Shown here: positions 50,301-62,769 of the stretch, in pieces | Position numbering within the stretch: position 1 is the stretch's first letter | How the letters are laid out: each line of letters opens with the position of its first letter | Source of the DNA: Desmodus rotundus | Lineage: Eukaryota; Chordata; Mammalia; Chiroptera; Phyllostomidae | Length of the DNA: 64,000 nt | NCBI RefSeq assembly: GCF_022682495.2 | Contig: NC_071389.1 | Location: forward strand, 178,188,056-178,252,055 | Direction: 5' to 3' | The notes under the pieces: generated by a model | Told to the model about the DNA's origin: nothing | The model's database searches: none | The model's input: only the letters and a program-made list of their open reading frames with translations | Program-made: the position numbers and the translations under genes

Positions 50301-53300
50301 CATGTCGAGAGTTAACATCACCTCTTGCACTGTGCTCTCACTTTGAATGCCTTCCTGTTATACCTATAGCTGGCACTTTTCTTGACACAAATGGGCTAGA
50401 AAAAGGATGGTCTGCGTGACTTTTAACCTAGTGAATTCAGCAGTTTGACCTGAAAAAGGAGGGGCAGTTTAACCGCCCCTTCGTAAGCTAATCGGACTTC
50501 CCCTGTGGCAACAGCAGTGATGTTTTAGTGCTCCCCAAATAGTAAAAATTACACTTCTTACTCATGAACTGAGATGGGGGTTGGGAGAGACATGGAAACA
50601 GTGTCAGACACGAAGACTACAGATTTGCTGTTTTTACCAGAATCTCTAGCTGATATTTCCAACAATAGATGCTCATGTTATTTTTATTCTTTGATCAAAT
50701 TTCAGAGGTGTAAAATTGCAATGGTTGTCCGTTCAGTTAATCATACTAATACATTTTCTTAATGTGTCTAATATATGAAAGTATATTATAAATTAAGTCA
50801 CTCTAATCTAGAAAGAATTAGGTATATTTGTTTTTTCCTCTTTAAAATCATCTTTATTTAGGTAGCAAATATACATTTAAGTTGCTTAATATTTTATTTG
50901 ATCCCATTTGAAGTGTCATAGCATGCCATATAAAACATTGCCTTTTTCAAACTGCTATATAAAAATACTATAAAATTCAAACTATAACCTATATAATTCT
51001 CTTTCTGTATTTTGATTACAACTCTACAACAACATTGATTTGGCTGGGGTAGGAGGGGAGTGGTGGGGGGTAAATGCAGACAACTGTAATTGAACAACAA
51101 TAAAATAATTAAAAAAACCCAACATTGATATAGGCCCAATCTGGGTAGGTCAACTGGTTAGAGCATTGTCCAAATACATGCAGGTTGCTGGTGGATGCCC
51201 TGTCAAGCACACACAAGAAGCTACCAAGGAATGCTAAACTAAGTGGCCTACTAACTGATTGCTCTCTCTCTCTCTCTCTCTCTCTCTCCCAAATCAATAA
51301 AAACAAGATTAAAAACAATAACATTGATTTAAAAAGGGAAGTGAGTTAACTGGCATACATCTAATGTTTTTAAATAAAAAATGGTGAAAATGATTACCTA
51401 TGTATGAAAATTAAGAGTAGCTTAAAAGCTTATGCATGTTGAAACTTTTATCAAAGAGTTGTTTTTTAGATTGCCAGTTCTGAAAACAGCCACAACAATG
51501 CAAAGGACAACACGGGGAATATAGTCAACAACATTCTAACAAATACGTGTGGTGTCTGACGGGTGCCCGGTCAGTTGGGGGGTGGTCACCTCTCAAGGTA
51601 TACACAGGTCCAAAACAATATTGAATGTGAACTGCAAAAACAAAAGCATTTTTTAAAATTGCTCTTCCAAAGCGGTTCTCTGAAAATATCAATGTCATAT
51701 TTTTTATAAGTCCAATATATTAGTGTCCAATATCATTCTCATTGTTTAATACTAACAAAACCTGCATTCGAATTCTCAATGTATAAATAAAAAAAACAGA
51801 GGAAAAATAATTACAATGCAGTCATTTAAAATATAAAGGTTGCCCTGACTGGTGTGGATCCATTGGTTGGGCATCATTATGTATAAGGAAATGTCACGGG
51901 TTCGATTCCCAGTCAGGGTACGTGCCTGTGCTGTTGCAGGATTGGTCCAGGATCCAGCATAGGAGAGGCAACCAACTGATGTTTCCCTTACTTTCTCCCT
52001 CTCTTCATCTCGCTCTAAAAAAAAAAAAATAAATGGAATATTTAAAAAAATAAATGAAATAAAATATAAAGGTTTAGACTTTTGTTTTATTCTCCCATGC
52101 TAGCGCAGTTGTAGATTTGTATATTTCTTTGAAGCCTGTGCATCTCACAGCCACATGCGGGGTTGTTCTCCTGACATTCTGCTGCCCTTGATGGCTGCTG
52201 GTTGGCTTGTTGGACATGCACCCCTGCAGTTCCAACTGTGGCTTCAATGCGATCACACCTCTTTGCTCATGAATTATCATTCCCAGATCTTAAAAAAGTT
52301 CATTAATATCCATAATATCAGCTTCAGGTTGCCTAACAGAAGTCTGTCTCATGAATAAGATGAGGGCGTCCTCTGTAATTCCCTCATCCTGCACCTGACC
52401 TTGAGGGTGAGTTTGGCTTTTCCAGAACACGGGATTCCTTTCTGTTGAGCTCTCCTCAGCAATTCCACCAGATGCTCTGGCACTGGCTCCCCACTCATGC
52501 AAAACACTCTTTGTCAGCTGCTCACATTTGCAGAGTTGGTCAGTGATGTTGTGAATTCAGCCACTAAGAAATAACCTGTATTTTCCTGTCATGCTGTTCA
52601 CTGAGGGTGGGGGGAAGAGATCAAACTGTTCCATGGACTCCTCTGTTTCTTCGGCCCCTTGTTTAGAATATTGTTGCTTCTGTTGCAGCTGTTGCCTGAA
52701 CTCGGGTGTTTCTTGAGCTGTTCCATGTTGACTCAGAGTCCTTTATATTTCCACACAAGGGCATGTGATCTTTGGATGTTGGATTTGCTGGGCCGGTTGG
52801 GTGGGGCCACCAACAATTCCTGAAGTGCAGGATGTGATGGATTGCTCATTCACTAACTTTATCAGATGTTGGTGGGCTGTGCAGTTTCCTTAGCCCTCAC
52901 CTCTTCCTCCAACTGCAAGCGAACTTTGTTTGTTTTTATAAATACAAATTAGTATACCAGCTTTTACTGAATTTCTCATAAAATTTGTTTTCTCATAGAA
53001 TTTTTGTGAAATTTTCCAAATAAATCCATGGATTGGACTGTCCCAGAGAAATAATAGTAATTCTTGGGTGTGGACAACTGGCACAACTCTCTCTTCCGAA
53101 CTGTAAGTTTCTTTAGAACTCACATATTTTATTCCCTCATACTTTCAATTTAGGAATTAATCTTAGAGATAAAAAGCAATGTGTGGACAAGTGTATGAAG
53201 AAATATGTAAGTGTTTTTGTTGAAAAGTTTTTAGAAATATTTAGATTTAGTATGTAAATATTACTGTAAATTTCTGTTTATTTATTAACATATTAAGTTA

Positions 53301-53460
53301 TATATCTCCAGATTAATGATTTATTATCTCTGATTTCAGATTTTCAAAAACTTCCGAGTTGGACAAGAGTTGTGTATTTTGGGAATCTGCCGGACACAAG
53401 TTCTATTCTGACCCCTGTTTAGATAAAAAACTATATGTTTGTAAGCACCAGGCACATTAG
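44309..53460 (+). CDS. KLRC: Activating-type NKG2 receptor, B/A fusion (gene 3)
   Basis: Predicted type II NK lectin receptor. Exons 44309-44492, 44888-44968, 47171-47221, 47728-47879, 52999-53102 and 53340-53460 join in frame into about 230 residues. The tail has no ITIM (ENDSDL, SSGEM). The span from about 63 to 88 contains arginine 82 ([10 protein letters not shown]), suggesting an adaptor-coupled activating receptor. The stalk has NKT and NQT sequons. The lectin domain begins CVRCPPEW, where gene 1 has CGRC, and includes WIGL and the C-terminal CKH. The usual exon 2 acceptor is CG instead of AG; the AG ending at 44,887 is in phase and costs about six residues, so the gene remains open. 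Exon 6 differs from genes 1 and 2 at many residues (for example [15 protein letters not shown]), so its ligand contact surface may differ. The 3' UTR is split by a half-L1. Confidence 0.8.
44947..44949 (+). other. Membrane-span arginine codon of gene 3
   Basis: AGA within the hydrophobic span, as in gene 2. Confidence 0.75.
45206..45463 (-). mobile_element. LINE-1 3' end, antisense, private to gene 3 intron 2
   Basis: Flanked by a perfect 15-base target-site duplication CTAAAAGACCTTATT at 45,191-45,205 and 45,464-45,478. Gene 2 has the single empty site near 27,355. Confidence 0.9.
45744..45787 (+). pseudogene. Decayed type-B stalk exon in intron 2 of gene 3
   Basis: Same relic as at 27,636-27,679, with the same lost donor (ATACAT), so it was inactive before genes 2 and 3 separated. 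Confidence 0.7.
45993..46226 (+). mobile_element. tRNA-derived SINE in intron 2 of gene 3
   Basis: Orthologue of 27,836-28,064; head 'cctcagtggcccagcgg' is better kept here. Confidence 0.7.
46595..46625. other. Inferred fusion junction in gene 3
   Basis: Same position as the junction in gene 2: type-B intron 3 at the left, type-A intron 2 at the right. Confidence 0.65.
47880..51120. other. Intron 4 of gene 3, left part
   Basis: Collinear with gene 1 intron 4 and without exon-like blocks. A GT repeat lies at about 50,166-50,182. Confidence 0.6.
51122..51310 (+). mobile_element. tRNA-derived SINE (bat type), unit 3
   Basis: Orthologue of 13,812-13,995 with an expanded CT repeat at 51,262-51,288. 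Confidence 0.65.
51838..52040 (+). mobile_element. Ves-like SINE, unit 3
   Basis: Orthologue of 14,516-14,712. Confidence 0.8.
52090..52845 (-). pseudogene. STX7: Syntaxin-7 processed pseudogene, unit 3
   Basis: Third copy of the antisense retrocopy. It keeps the clearest linker reading, [18 protein letters not shown] near 52,490-52,430 and [15 protein letters not shown] near 52,400-52,355, both typical of syntaxin-7 between the Habc and SNARE parts. Broken in the same way as the others. Confidence 0.85.
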
Positions 53461-53546
53461 CTTACACAAATTTTGTATAATGTTACTCTCACCACCCCTA
53501 AAGAACACATTTCTAGTTTCTTCAAGAATTGTTTTTGTAAAACTGA

Positions 53547-55461
53547 GTTTTTTAAATATGTTTGTTGATCATGCTATTACAGTTGTCCCATTTCCCCCCT
53601 ACACTCCACTCCATCCTGCCCACCCCCTCCTTCCTACATTCCCCCCCCTATAGTTCATGTCCATGGGTCATACCTGTAAGTTCTTTGGCTTCTACATTTC
53701 CATACTATTCTTACCCTCACCCTGTCTATTTTCTACTTACCATTTATGCTACTTATTCTCTGTACCTTTCCTCCCTCTCTCCCCCTCCCACTCCCCTGTT
53801 GATAATCCTCCATGTGATCTCCATTTCTGTGGTTCTGTTCCTGTTCTAGTTGTTTGCTTAGTTTGCTTTTGTTTTTGTTTTTGGTGTGGTTGTTAATAAG
53901 TGTGAGTTTGCTGTCATTTTTACTGTTCATATTTTTTATCTTCTTTTTTTTAGATAAATCCCTTTAACATTTCATATAGTAAGGGCTTGGTGATGATGAA
54001 CTCCTTTAACTTGACCTTACCTGAGAAGTGCTTTATCTGCCCTTCCATTCTAAATGATAGCTTTGCTGGCTAGAGTAATCTCGGATGTAGGTCCTTGCCT
54101 TTCATGACTTGGAATACTTCTTTCCAACCCCTTCTTGCCTGTAAGGTCTCTTTTGAGAAATCAGCTGACAGTCTTATGGGAAGTCCTTTGTAGGTAACTG
54201 TGTCCTTTTCTCTTGCTGCTTCTAAGATTCTCTCCTGTTTAATCTTGGGTAATGTAATTATGATGTGCCTTGGTGTGTTCCTCCTTGGGTCCAGCTTCTT
54301 TGGGACTCTCTAAGCTTCCTGGACTTCCTGGAAGTCTATTTCCTTTGCCAGATTAGGGAAGTTCTCCTTCATTATTTGTTCAAATAAGTTTTCAATTTTT
54401 TGTTCTTCCTCTTCTTCTGGTACCCCTACAATTCAGATATTGGAATGCTTAAAGATGTCCTGGAGGTTCCTAAGCCTCTCCTCATTTTTTTGAATTCTTG
54501 TTTCTTCATTCTTTTCTGATTGGATGTTTATTTTTTCCTTCTGGTCCACACCATTGATTTGAGTCCCAGTTTCCTTCGCATCACTATTGGTTCCCTGTAC
54601 ATTTTCCTTTGTCTCAGCATAGCCTTCATTTTCATCAATTTGTGACCAAATTCAACCAATTCTGTGAGCTTTCTGATTACTAGTGTTTTGAATTGTGCAT
54701 CTGATAGGATGGCTATCTCTTCTTTGCTTAGTTGTATTTTTTCTGGAGCTTTGATCTATTCTTTCATTTGGGCCATTTTTTTTGTCTTGGCGCACCTGTA
54801 ATGCTGGTTACGTTGGTAACGCTGGTCGCTACGCTGTGAAGCTCTATGGGGGGGGGACCAAGAGGGATCAATGGTGCTTGCTCCACTCTCTGCCGGATTT
54901 TAGTCACTCCCTCCACTACACGCAATCAAATTGGGGTCCTCTAGTGCTGATTCCCGAGTGGGTGGGCTTGTACACGTTCTAGGCCCCTGTGGGTCTCTCC
55001 AACAAACTCTCCTGTGAGGCTGGGAGTTTCTCCTGCTGCCTCCTCAACCCCTAAGCGTGTTTTAAATCTGAGGCTTTAGGCTTTATTTCCCCGGGCTGGA
55101 GCCCTGGGTTGTGCAGTCTGTTTCATTCCTCCGCCATTCCTCCCTGTTTATTTATGCGTGAATGTGGAGCCCAGGGGTCTGCTACCTGCAGCCTGGCCTG
55201 CTCGGCTCCACAATACACCATCTTGCCGGGTCCACCAGCCGCCGCCTTGCCGCAAGTCCCTTCTGCCCAGCTGCCCGTCTCCGCCCCTCCTACCAGTCTG
55301 GATGAATGTTTCCTCTTTATCTCCTTGGTTGTTTCACTTTTATACAGTTTGCTTTTCTGTCAGTTCTGGTTGTTTTTGTGTTTAAATTGTTGTTGTCCTT
55401 CTTTTGGTTGTGCAAAGAGGCACAGTGTGTCTGACTATGCCTCCATCTTGGCTGGAAGATC
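53547..55461 (-). mobile_element. Half-L1 (HAL1-like): 5' UTR and ORF1 without ORF2
   Basis: On the minus strand a 1.9-kb element runs from a GC-rich 5' UTR (55,461 leftward, beginning with a CCAAGATGG motif like the YY1 site of L1 promoters) through a broken ORF1 (readable VPEEEEEQKIENLFEQIMKE near 54,420, RRNTPRH near 54,270 and KGKDLHPRLL near 54,090) directly to a C-rich L1 3' end at 53,560-53,930. ORF2 is absent. Target-site duplication GTAAAACTGA lies at 53,537-53,546 and 55,462-55,471. Genes 1 and 2 have the empty site. It splits the 3' UTR of gene 3. Either a true HAL1 or an L1 with deleted ORF2. ORF1 has several stops. Confidence 0.85.
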
Positions 55462-57826
55462 GTAAAACTGATATTTAAGAACTTATTTTGAGCCCAGGCT
55501 TAGTTTCACCACAAACATAAGAGGAAGGTACTGAATTTCCCATGTTCCCTGTGTCCCCTGCATGCAGGGCATCCCCATTATCAGCATCACTCAGCAGATG
55601 GGACATTTGTTACTGAGAATGAGTCTGTACTGACACATCGAAGTCACTTAAAGTTCATACTTTATCTGACATTTCATCCTTGGTAGTGGAGAATTGTTTT
55701 AAAATCTACATTTATGTTAATCTTTAAAATATTATCCAGGTACATATTAAACATTTTAAAATCTTCTGTTATTTATTAAAAGATATCAAGTATAAATTAT
55801 GAATTATAATATCAAGTACTGTTATTTCTAAGTCTAAAATAACATGAATAATTTAGATACATTTTCAAAATAATTTTCCCCAGCCTCTGAACATTGAAAA
55901 TGAGGACTGAATACATCAGGATAATAAGGTATGTAAGGTAGTTGAGTCAGGAGAGAGAAACCAGGGATGATTTAAAGAATTATTAAGTATTTGGTGGGGA
56001 TAGTGTGCAGTGAGGGGTAGAGGAAAATTGCCAAATGTACCAAAGGGTTCACTAAAGAAGAGTACCAAACAGACAAATGATATAAGACCCAAGGCTATCT
56101 CCTCAGGATGGGTTTCAGACCTTCGGGTAGACAGTGTCACTACAGAACACTTTATGGCAGACACGTTCACTGGGCTGCTCTAGGAGAGAGCAGTCCCCAG
56201 TCTGCAGGCTGATGTGGGTGAGAACAGATCTCACACTGGGACTGGCAAGTAGGATGACCTCCCTGCCAAAGTGTCAGCAGGCAGAGGCTGCAGAAAAGGA
56301 AACCAGTCACAATCACTCACTGGATGGTGAATACAAGTACTTCCTGCATGCAGATGACAACCACACCACTGTGGGCAAAGGAGAGGAAACACCATGAAAC
56401 CAGGAAGAGGAGTCCTTTCTCCCAGTGCCCTTTCCTGACAACACATCAAGCCAGCTGACTGGAGAAAAGGTTGTAGGATCTGGTGCCATAATCTCAGAAA
56501 GGACAATACGTATAGATTTGGAGCGGAGAGTACTAAACTGTTAATTGGCACTCAAGGTTACTGTGCAACAACCCCAAGGTTTCTATGGAAAAGCCATGTG
56601 ACTATAGTCCACCTGCTCAGAGAACAGAACCAACACAAATATCTTCTGAATGTATTTAGTGCATCATTATCAATGACTGTGGTCCTTTTTTGGTAGAGAC
56701 TGGTAGTTATATTTAGCACTAATTCATGTCCCTTGATATCTCTTACATATCTGGTTTTTTCTGTACTGGATATTAGTTATTTTTGAAGGTAACTTGTTTT
56801 ATTCAATTCCTTGTCTTTCCTTTTTGCCATTCTGAAGTTCTATATTTAGAAACCTACATTGATAGAACAAAATACAATGTTAAAAATGAGAATATAAAAA
56901 TTAAATATGATAACATGTCCATGTGAATTAAACATTAGTTATTGACAGAATGTGGGAAGAAATTTATTAATTTGACATCTTTAAATGACATTTTTACTAT
57001 AATTTGATTACAAATGGGAGAGATACCATATTTGTTTATTATGTGCAAAATGAATTAATAGTTCCTATACATTCATCTGTTTGAATATATAGTCTTTATA
57101 CTGTCTATGTTTATTCATTATGTTCATATGGAGGAAATATGTGAATATTCAAAATTAATTTCATTATACACACACATTATATCTATATACTTGTATCTAA
57201 AGCGGAAGTTGTGTTGCAAACATCCCAGTTGTATTGGCATTTGCAAACAAGCATTTATTTTGCTCAATTTTTCTCAGTTACCCATGTGTGGTTTGCTTGG
57301 CTTTCAGTTGACATGGGCAGAGCATGCATGGGCTCAGCTCCAGACCACAGATTCGGGTCAGACCTTTTTTATATCTTTTATTCTCTGAACAGTGGGCTAC
57401 CTGATATGTGCCCTTCTCAGAGCAGGGATTAGCCACTCTCCACAGAACTGGCAGAAATGTGCTACCTAATGCCTCTGCTCTGAACTCATAAACTGATACT
57501 TTCACACACATCATACTAACCAAACCAGTCACGTGGCCAACTTTGTTAATTTTCTGCAAAGTATACTCTTCTCATAGTGGTCAGAAAAAGAAATGTAGAT
57601 TCACTGAAAAATAATGCCATCTACAATAATAGCCCCAGAAACACGTGCAGAAGGGAGGAGTGTGCCAGCAGTTGTGACCCCTGTGGGAGTTATGAATCCC
57701 AGAGGTCAGAATACTACATGTCCACATGCATTGCAGAGCCCATGCTCCTCACATCAGTTCAGTGCTGCCAGGCATGTTTCCCTGTATTTTAACACAGTTA
57801 ACTTAGAAATCAAGGGAGTCATCATT
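55462..57826. other. Gene-less downstream region, unit 3
   Basis: Collinear with 16,210-18,530. Where genes 1 and 2 have AATAAA, this copy reads AACTTATT near 55,482. No gene seen. Confidence 0.5.
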
Positions 57827-58639
57827 TGTCGGGGGGCTTTAACGCAGCCCCCCGGTCCTGCCACGGATGAAGAAAAAGACTACCAAGACATGATCTGCTT
57901 GGGGAGGAAAGGTGGCCATTTCTCTCAAGGGGAGAAGGGCCTCAAGCCTCTCTCTCCAGGGGCTTTTATTAGGTTCATTCACATAGGAATACGGATAAAG
58001 CTCATCAATCATTGTCAGCCAGTAAGGGTTAAACAATACAAGATTTATAGAGAACTCTGAGGGCTTATTCTGAGTTACAGCCAATTAGTTAGAGGGCCAT
58101 AAAATTTTAGGCGCCAGACTCTTCTCAGGTCTGGACCCTTATCTCTTAAACTGAGGGTACAAATTAAGTAGGTTTCACAGGAATGTATGTATTTTTGTTA
58201 GGCCTGATTCCCCAGGGAATCCGCCCCTCCCAGCACAGGACTGCACTGCCCTCTGTCATTGTTTCAGGCTTAAGTCAGGCAAGGGAAGTAAGGCAGCCAA
58301 GAGATTAGGAAACTTCTTGAAGACAGAATGAGGAATCAGGCTATTTCAAAGCTGAGGGGCGAGGGTCCATCACCCCCTTTTCCCACAGCCCCCCCGAGTC
58401 CTTCCCTGCAGACCTCTTCCGTGACCAGAGCCTGTCTTAGGTTGATCCTCCCTTGAGGATTCTTACCCGTCATTGGCTAACTGGCCAAGCTCAGGGCCAA
58501 GCAGGGTGAAGTGGGCAGGGGTGGCACACTTGCCAGGGAGATAAGCTTTGTCTCCTTAGTGGCTTATGGTCTCAACTCTGACTCAGCCTTAACCATGGGG
58601 GGTTACAGCCCCCGAAACCAGGCAGGGTGGTTCCCAACA
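57827..58639 (-). mobile_element. Solo LTR of an endogenous retrovirus, private to unit 3
   Basis: An 813-base insertion begins TGTCGGGG and ends CCCAACA, with TG...CA ends and a perfect 6-base duplication ATCATT at 57,821-57,826 and 58,640-58,645. Units 1 and 2 have the empty site. Six-base duplications are typical of class II (betaretrovirus-like) elements. A minus-strand AATAAA at 57,965-57,970, about 140 bases from the left end, suggests minus orientation. No internal retroviral genes remain, so it is the product of LTR-LTR recombination. Confidence 0.85.
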
Positions 58640-58645
58640 ATCATT

Positions 58646-59229
58646 GAATGATAGAAACAGTTTCTCAGTTTTAAACCACCTATTGTCAGTATAGGGAAAC
58701 AAATAGAAATCACTAAACTTTTGAGGAGAAATCACCAAATGAAGTGATCAGCACAATAAATCTGAATAGGAAATTAGTCGATCAAAGCTCATGTTCAAAA
58801 AAATGTGATCAGACTTCTTTGGATGATCTTGGGAAAACGGTGACTTGTGTGCATGTGGCGAAAACCCTGTTCACCTCAACAGGTGCTTCTGTGACATGAA
58901 ATGACCCTGACTGCAGCATCATAGAGATTGAAGCATCTGTCTGAAATGCTCTGCCCCTCACAGGTGTTCAGTGTAAGTAACAAAAAGAGAAATAAATAAC
59001 AAGCTATGAGAACGGAGAATGTATTTGAGACCGTATCACTTGTGTACTGTGATGATTGGTGGCAAATTTGTCAATGTTGCTAGTTTTTACACCAAGTTCA
59101 TGTCTTCATCTGAAGATTATGTTCCCAGTGGAACCCAGTGATATTGCAGTGTGCTCCCAGATGGCGCTCCCAGTTATTCCAACTGTGTTCAAAATGTTTT
59201 CATGCAATACTTACACCTCTGAACATGAT
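58646..59229. other. Unassigned downstream sequence, unit 3
   Basis: Collinear with 18,560-19,124; no gene seen. Confidence 0.4.
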
Positions 59230-59395
59230 ACATTGTATTTTATTTTTTATTATTTTTATTTTTATTGTTGTTCAATTGCGGTTGTCCCACCATTTTCCCC
59301 GTTGCCCTCCCCTGCCCTGCCCACACACCCTGCAGTCTACCCCACCCCCTAGTCCCTGCCCATGAGTCTTCTACTCATATACGTTAATGGTTTCT
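59230..59395 (-). mobile_element. LINE-1 3' end fragment, antisense, unit 3
   Basis: Orthologue of 19,125-19,300. Confidence 0.7.
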
Positions 59396-59841
59396 GGCTT
59401 GCACCACAATATTTAATCTGTCACAGTTCGAAGCTTAACCTGTGAAAAGAACGTGTCAACAGGGCTATCTTCTCTGTCAAGATCCAGGGGACACTCTGGG
59501 CTATGAATCTTTCTTAGTTTTGGGTGTAGCCCTGAGTCCTTGACATTCCTTGGCTTCCAGACACCTTACTCCAATCTCTGCCTCTGTCATCTCATTGTTC
59601 TCATCCTGTGTCTCTGTTTCTGGGTCCAAATGTCCCTCTTCTCATAGGATATCATATGCATTAAGGGCCTTCCTACCCTAGTATAACTTTATCTTAATTT
59701 GTTTCCATTTGCAACAGCACTATTAGATAAGGTCACATTCTTGGTCTCTTGTAGACATTAATTCAGGGATTTGAGGAGTGTGGGGATGAGACACTAGGAA
59801 ATGACTGAAAAAAATAACATGTTAATGTCTAAATCTTTTTA

Positions 59842-60045
59842 AATTTTTATTTATTTATTTTTAGAGAGAAGTTAAGGGAGGGAGAAAGGGAGGGAGGCAA
59901 AAATCAATGTGTTGTTGCCTCTCATGCACCTGCTACTGTGGACCTGGCCCTGCAAACCAGGCATGTGCCCTGACTGGGTCTTGAACCAGAAACCCTTTGG
60001 TTCATAGGTGGGCGCTCAATCCACTGAGTCACATCAGCCACGGCT
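59842..60045 (-). mobile_element. Ves-like SINE, minus strand, unit 3
   Basis: Orthologue of 19,736-19,940. Confidence 0.8.
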
Positions 60046-60284
60046 AATATCTAAATCTTTTATCTGAGTATTATTGTAACTGGAAACAGTACTGGTTTGG
60101 TGTTCTAAAACTCAGTTCCAACCATGTGGTTGTTGAACGTTGGGAGTCTGATGTGAAGGCTCTCAGAAGAGAGGGGGAAACGTCCTGTCATAAAATCAGA
60201 AGCAGCAGTCCACTGAGAATCCATGTCTCCATGACATGTCAAGTCTTTCAACATTCTTAGCACTTTAAAATATAACAAACATGG

Positions 60285-61630
60285 TTAGTTTTTTAAGGAA
60301 ATTTTGCCCTATTTTCCACAGTGAGGGCACCATTCAGCCTTCCCACCAACAGTGCACTAGGGTTCCCTTTTCCCCACATCCTCTCCATGTGTGGTTGTTT
60401 GTTGATTTATTGCTGATGGCCTATGACAGTTGTGAGGTGATATCTCGATGTGGTTTTAATTTGCATCCATCTCATGGCTAGTGAGATTGAGCATTTTTTC
60501 ATATGTCGATGGGCGATCTGTGTGTCCTCCTTGGAGAAGAGTCTATTCAGCCTTTTTGCCCATTTTTTAACTGGATAGATTGTCTTCATGATTTTGATTC
60601 ATTTCAGTTCTTTATATACTTTGGAGATCAACCCTTGTCTGAGGTATCATTGGAAAATATGTTCTCCTATAGAGTCTGTTCCCTTTTCATTTTGGTGATG
60701 GTTCCTTTAGATGTGCAGAAGCTTTCTAGTTTGATGTAGTCTCCTTTGTTTATTTTTACTTAATTTCCCTGGCACTAGGAGATATATTGGCAAAAGTATT
60801 GCTACATGGGATATCTGAAATTCACCAGCATCTGACTTCCTCTGGGACTTTTATGGTGTCACAACTTATATTTGTCTTTTATGCATTTTGAGTTTATTCT
60901 TGTATATGGGATAAGTTTGTGGTCTAGTTTCATTTTCTTACATGTACCAGCCCTGTTGTCCCAGCACCATTTATTGATGAAGCTGTCTACTCCATTGTAT
61001 GCTATTACACCATTTTCTAATATTAACTGATGTTAAAAAAGTAAAAATGGAACTGCCTTTGACCCCGCAAACCCACTGCTGGAATATACCATAGGAATCC
61101 CGAGTCACCTACTCAAAAGAACTTATGCACTCCTATGTTCATAGTGGTGTTATTTACAATGGGAAAGAGCTGGAAACAGCCTAAGTTCCCATCAGTAAAT
61201 GAGTGGATCAAAAAACTGCGGTAGAATTACACAATGGAATACTATACAGCAGACAAAAGAAGGAACTCCTACCCTTCATAACAGCATGGATGGAACTGCA
61301 GAACGTTATGCTAAGTGAAAAAAGCCAGGCTGTGAAAGACAAATCCCACTTGATCTCACTGATAAGTGGAACCTAATGAACAAAGCAAATGAACAGAGTA
61401 GTACTAGACACATGGAAATAATGAACACACTGAGAGTGAGCAGAGGGGTGAGAGAGGGACATAACGGGGAAAGAAGGGGAAGGGTCTAGTGAAGGAATGT
61501 GTGTGAAGGACCCATGGGCGCAGGCAACAGGTGGGAACTGACTGTGGAAGCAGGGGCAGGTGGGGCAGGGGAGGGCAACCGGGCAAAAATTGGTACAACT
61601 GTAATTGGACAACAATGAAAAACAGAAATT
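60285..61630. mobile_element. Inverted (twin-primed) LINE-1, unit 3
   Basis: Antisense arm to about 61,028 and sense arm from about 61,033; orthologue of 37,995-39,350. Confidence 0.8.
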
Positions 61631-61854
61631 ATCAAAATTCAATTTGATTTGAAGGCAAATCTTTTGTTTAACATACCTGATTTTCAAACACTGAGAGCTA
61701 CAATTTACATAGTTTATAATGTGTCTGTTTTATTACCCGCTTAGGATGACCAACTACACTTTCCCTAGTTCCTTCATAACATCCAGCACCTGGCAATGAT
61801 ACCATGTGTTTAAAAGATACTTTTGTACTAACCACATGAGAAGTAGAGAGACAG

Positions 61855-62052
61855 TGCCCTGGCTGGTGTGGCTGGGTGGATTGAGTGGCAGCCTGGGAAC
61901 CAAAGGGTCACTGGTTTGATTCCCAGTCAGGACCACATGCCTGAGTTGCAGGCCAGGTCCGAGAGAGGGGGTGTGTGAGAGGCAACCAGACATTATGTTT
62001 CTTTCCCTTTCTCCTTCCTCTCCCCTCTCTCTAAAAATAAATAAACAAGATC
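61855..62052 (+). mobile_element. Ves-like SINE, plus strand, unit 3
   Basis: Orthologue of 20,908-21,108; B-box CTGGTTTGATTCCCAGTCAG intact. Confidence 0.85.
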
Positions 62053-62769
62053 TTAAGCAATAAGTAGAGAGACCAGACCAAATGGTGATTCTTTGCCTAT
62101 TTCTGTTTCAGGCCATGTTTTCACTATCTTATAACATTTACTGACTTTGAAAGTTTAGGGACAGAGTGAAAAGCAGAGAAAATAATTACAAAAAGAATGG
62201 CAACATGTGTTGTATCTGAGACCACATAATTTTCTTTTCAATGAGTATTTCCCAGATAACTCATATTGGACTGATTCAAACAGCTAAGCCCATGGCTTAC
62301 AGAATAGAAACTTCAGTCAGATTATCGATTCTCTCTGCAATGCTGTAATGTAAAGTAACTTTTTGATGCTATAAACACATTTCTTCATTTTATTTGTAAA
62401 GCAAATTAAAAAAAGGTTTCCTAAAAATTAAGCTTAATAGTTTATATAATTTTGCCTTATCTTCTGAAAATAGAAAAACTTCTGCTGACTTTAAATTTTT
62501 ACCCAAATGTACAAGCATATCATAGCCTTAGGAACAGTGTGTTGGCTTTTCTGTTCTTTTGTGTTGTGTTGCATGGTTTAAAGACCATACTTTTCACCCC
62601 ATGATTTTCTGATCTCAATTATTTTCAGAATATAACAGGTAATAAGTAATGAAGTTTTTCAGAGGGCTTCCAAAAATTGCACTTATACGATGAGATCAAA
62701 CCATATTACAGAATGTCCTTTTATTTTTGCAAATGCAGTTTTACTTTAACTCTTAGTTTACAATTACAG

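Noticed and set aside
51262..51288. CT dinucleotide repeat
   Set aside because: Part of the SINE tail; a simple microsatellite expansion with no sign of function.
55109..55465. Plus-strand frame of 118 codons in GC-rich sequence
   Set aside because: It is the complement of the L1 5' UTR of the half-L1 insertion, not a host gene.
57614..58060. Plus-strand frame of 148 codons
   Set aside because: It runs across the solo LTR boundary, so it is an accident of the insertion.
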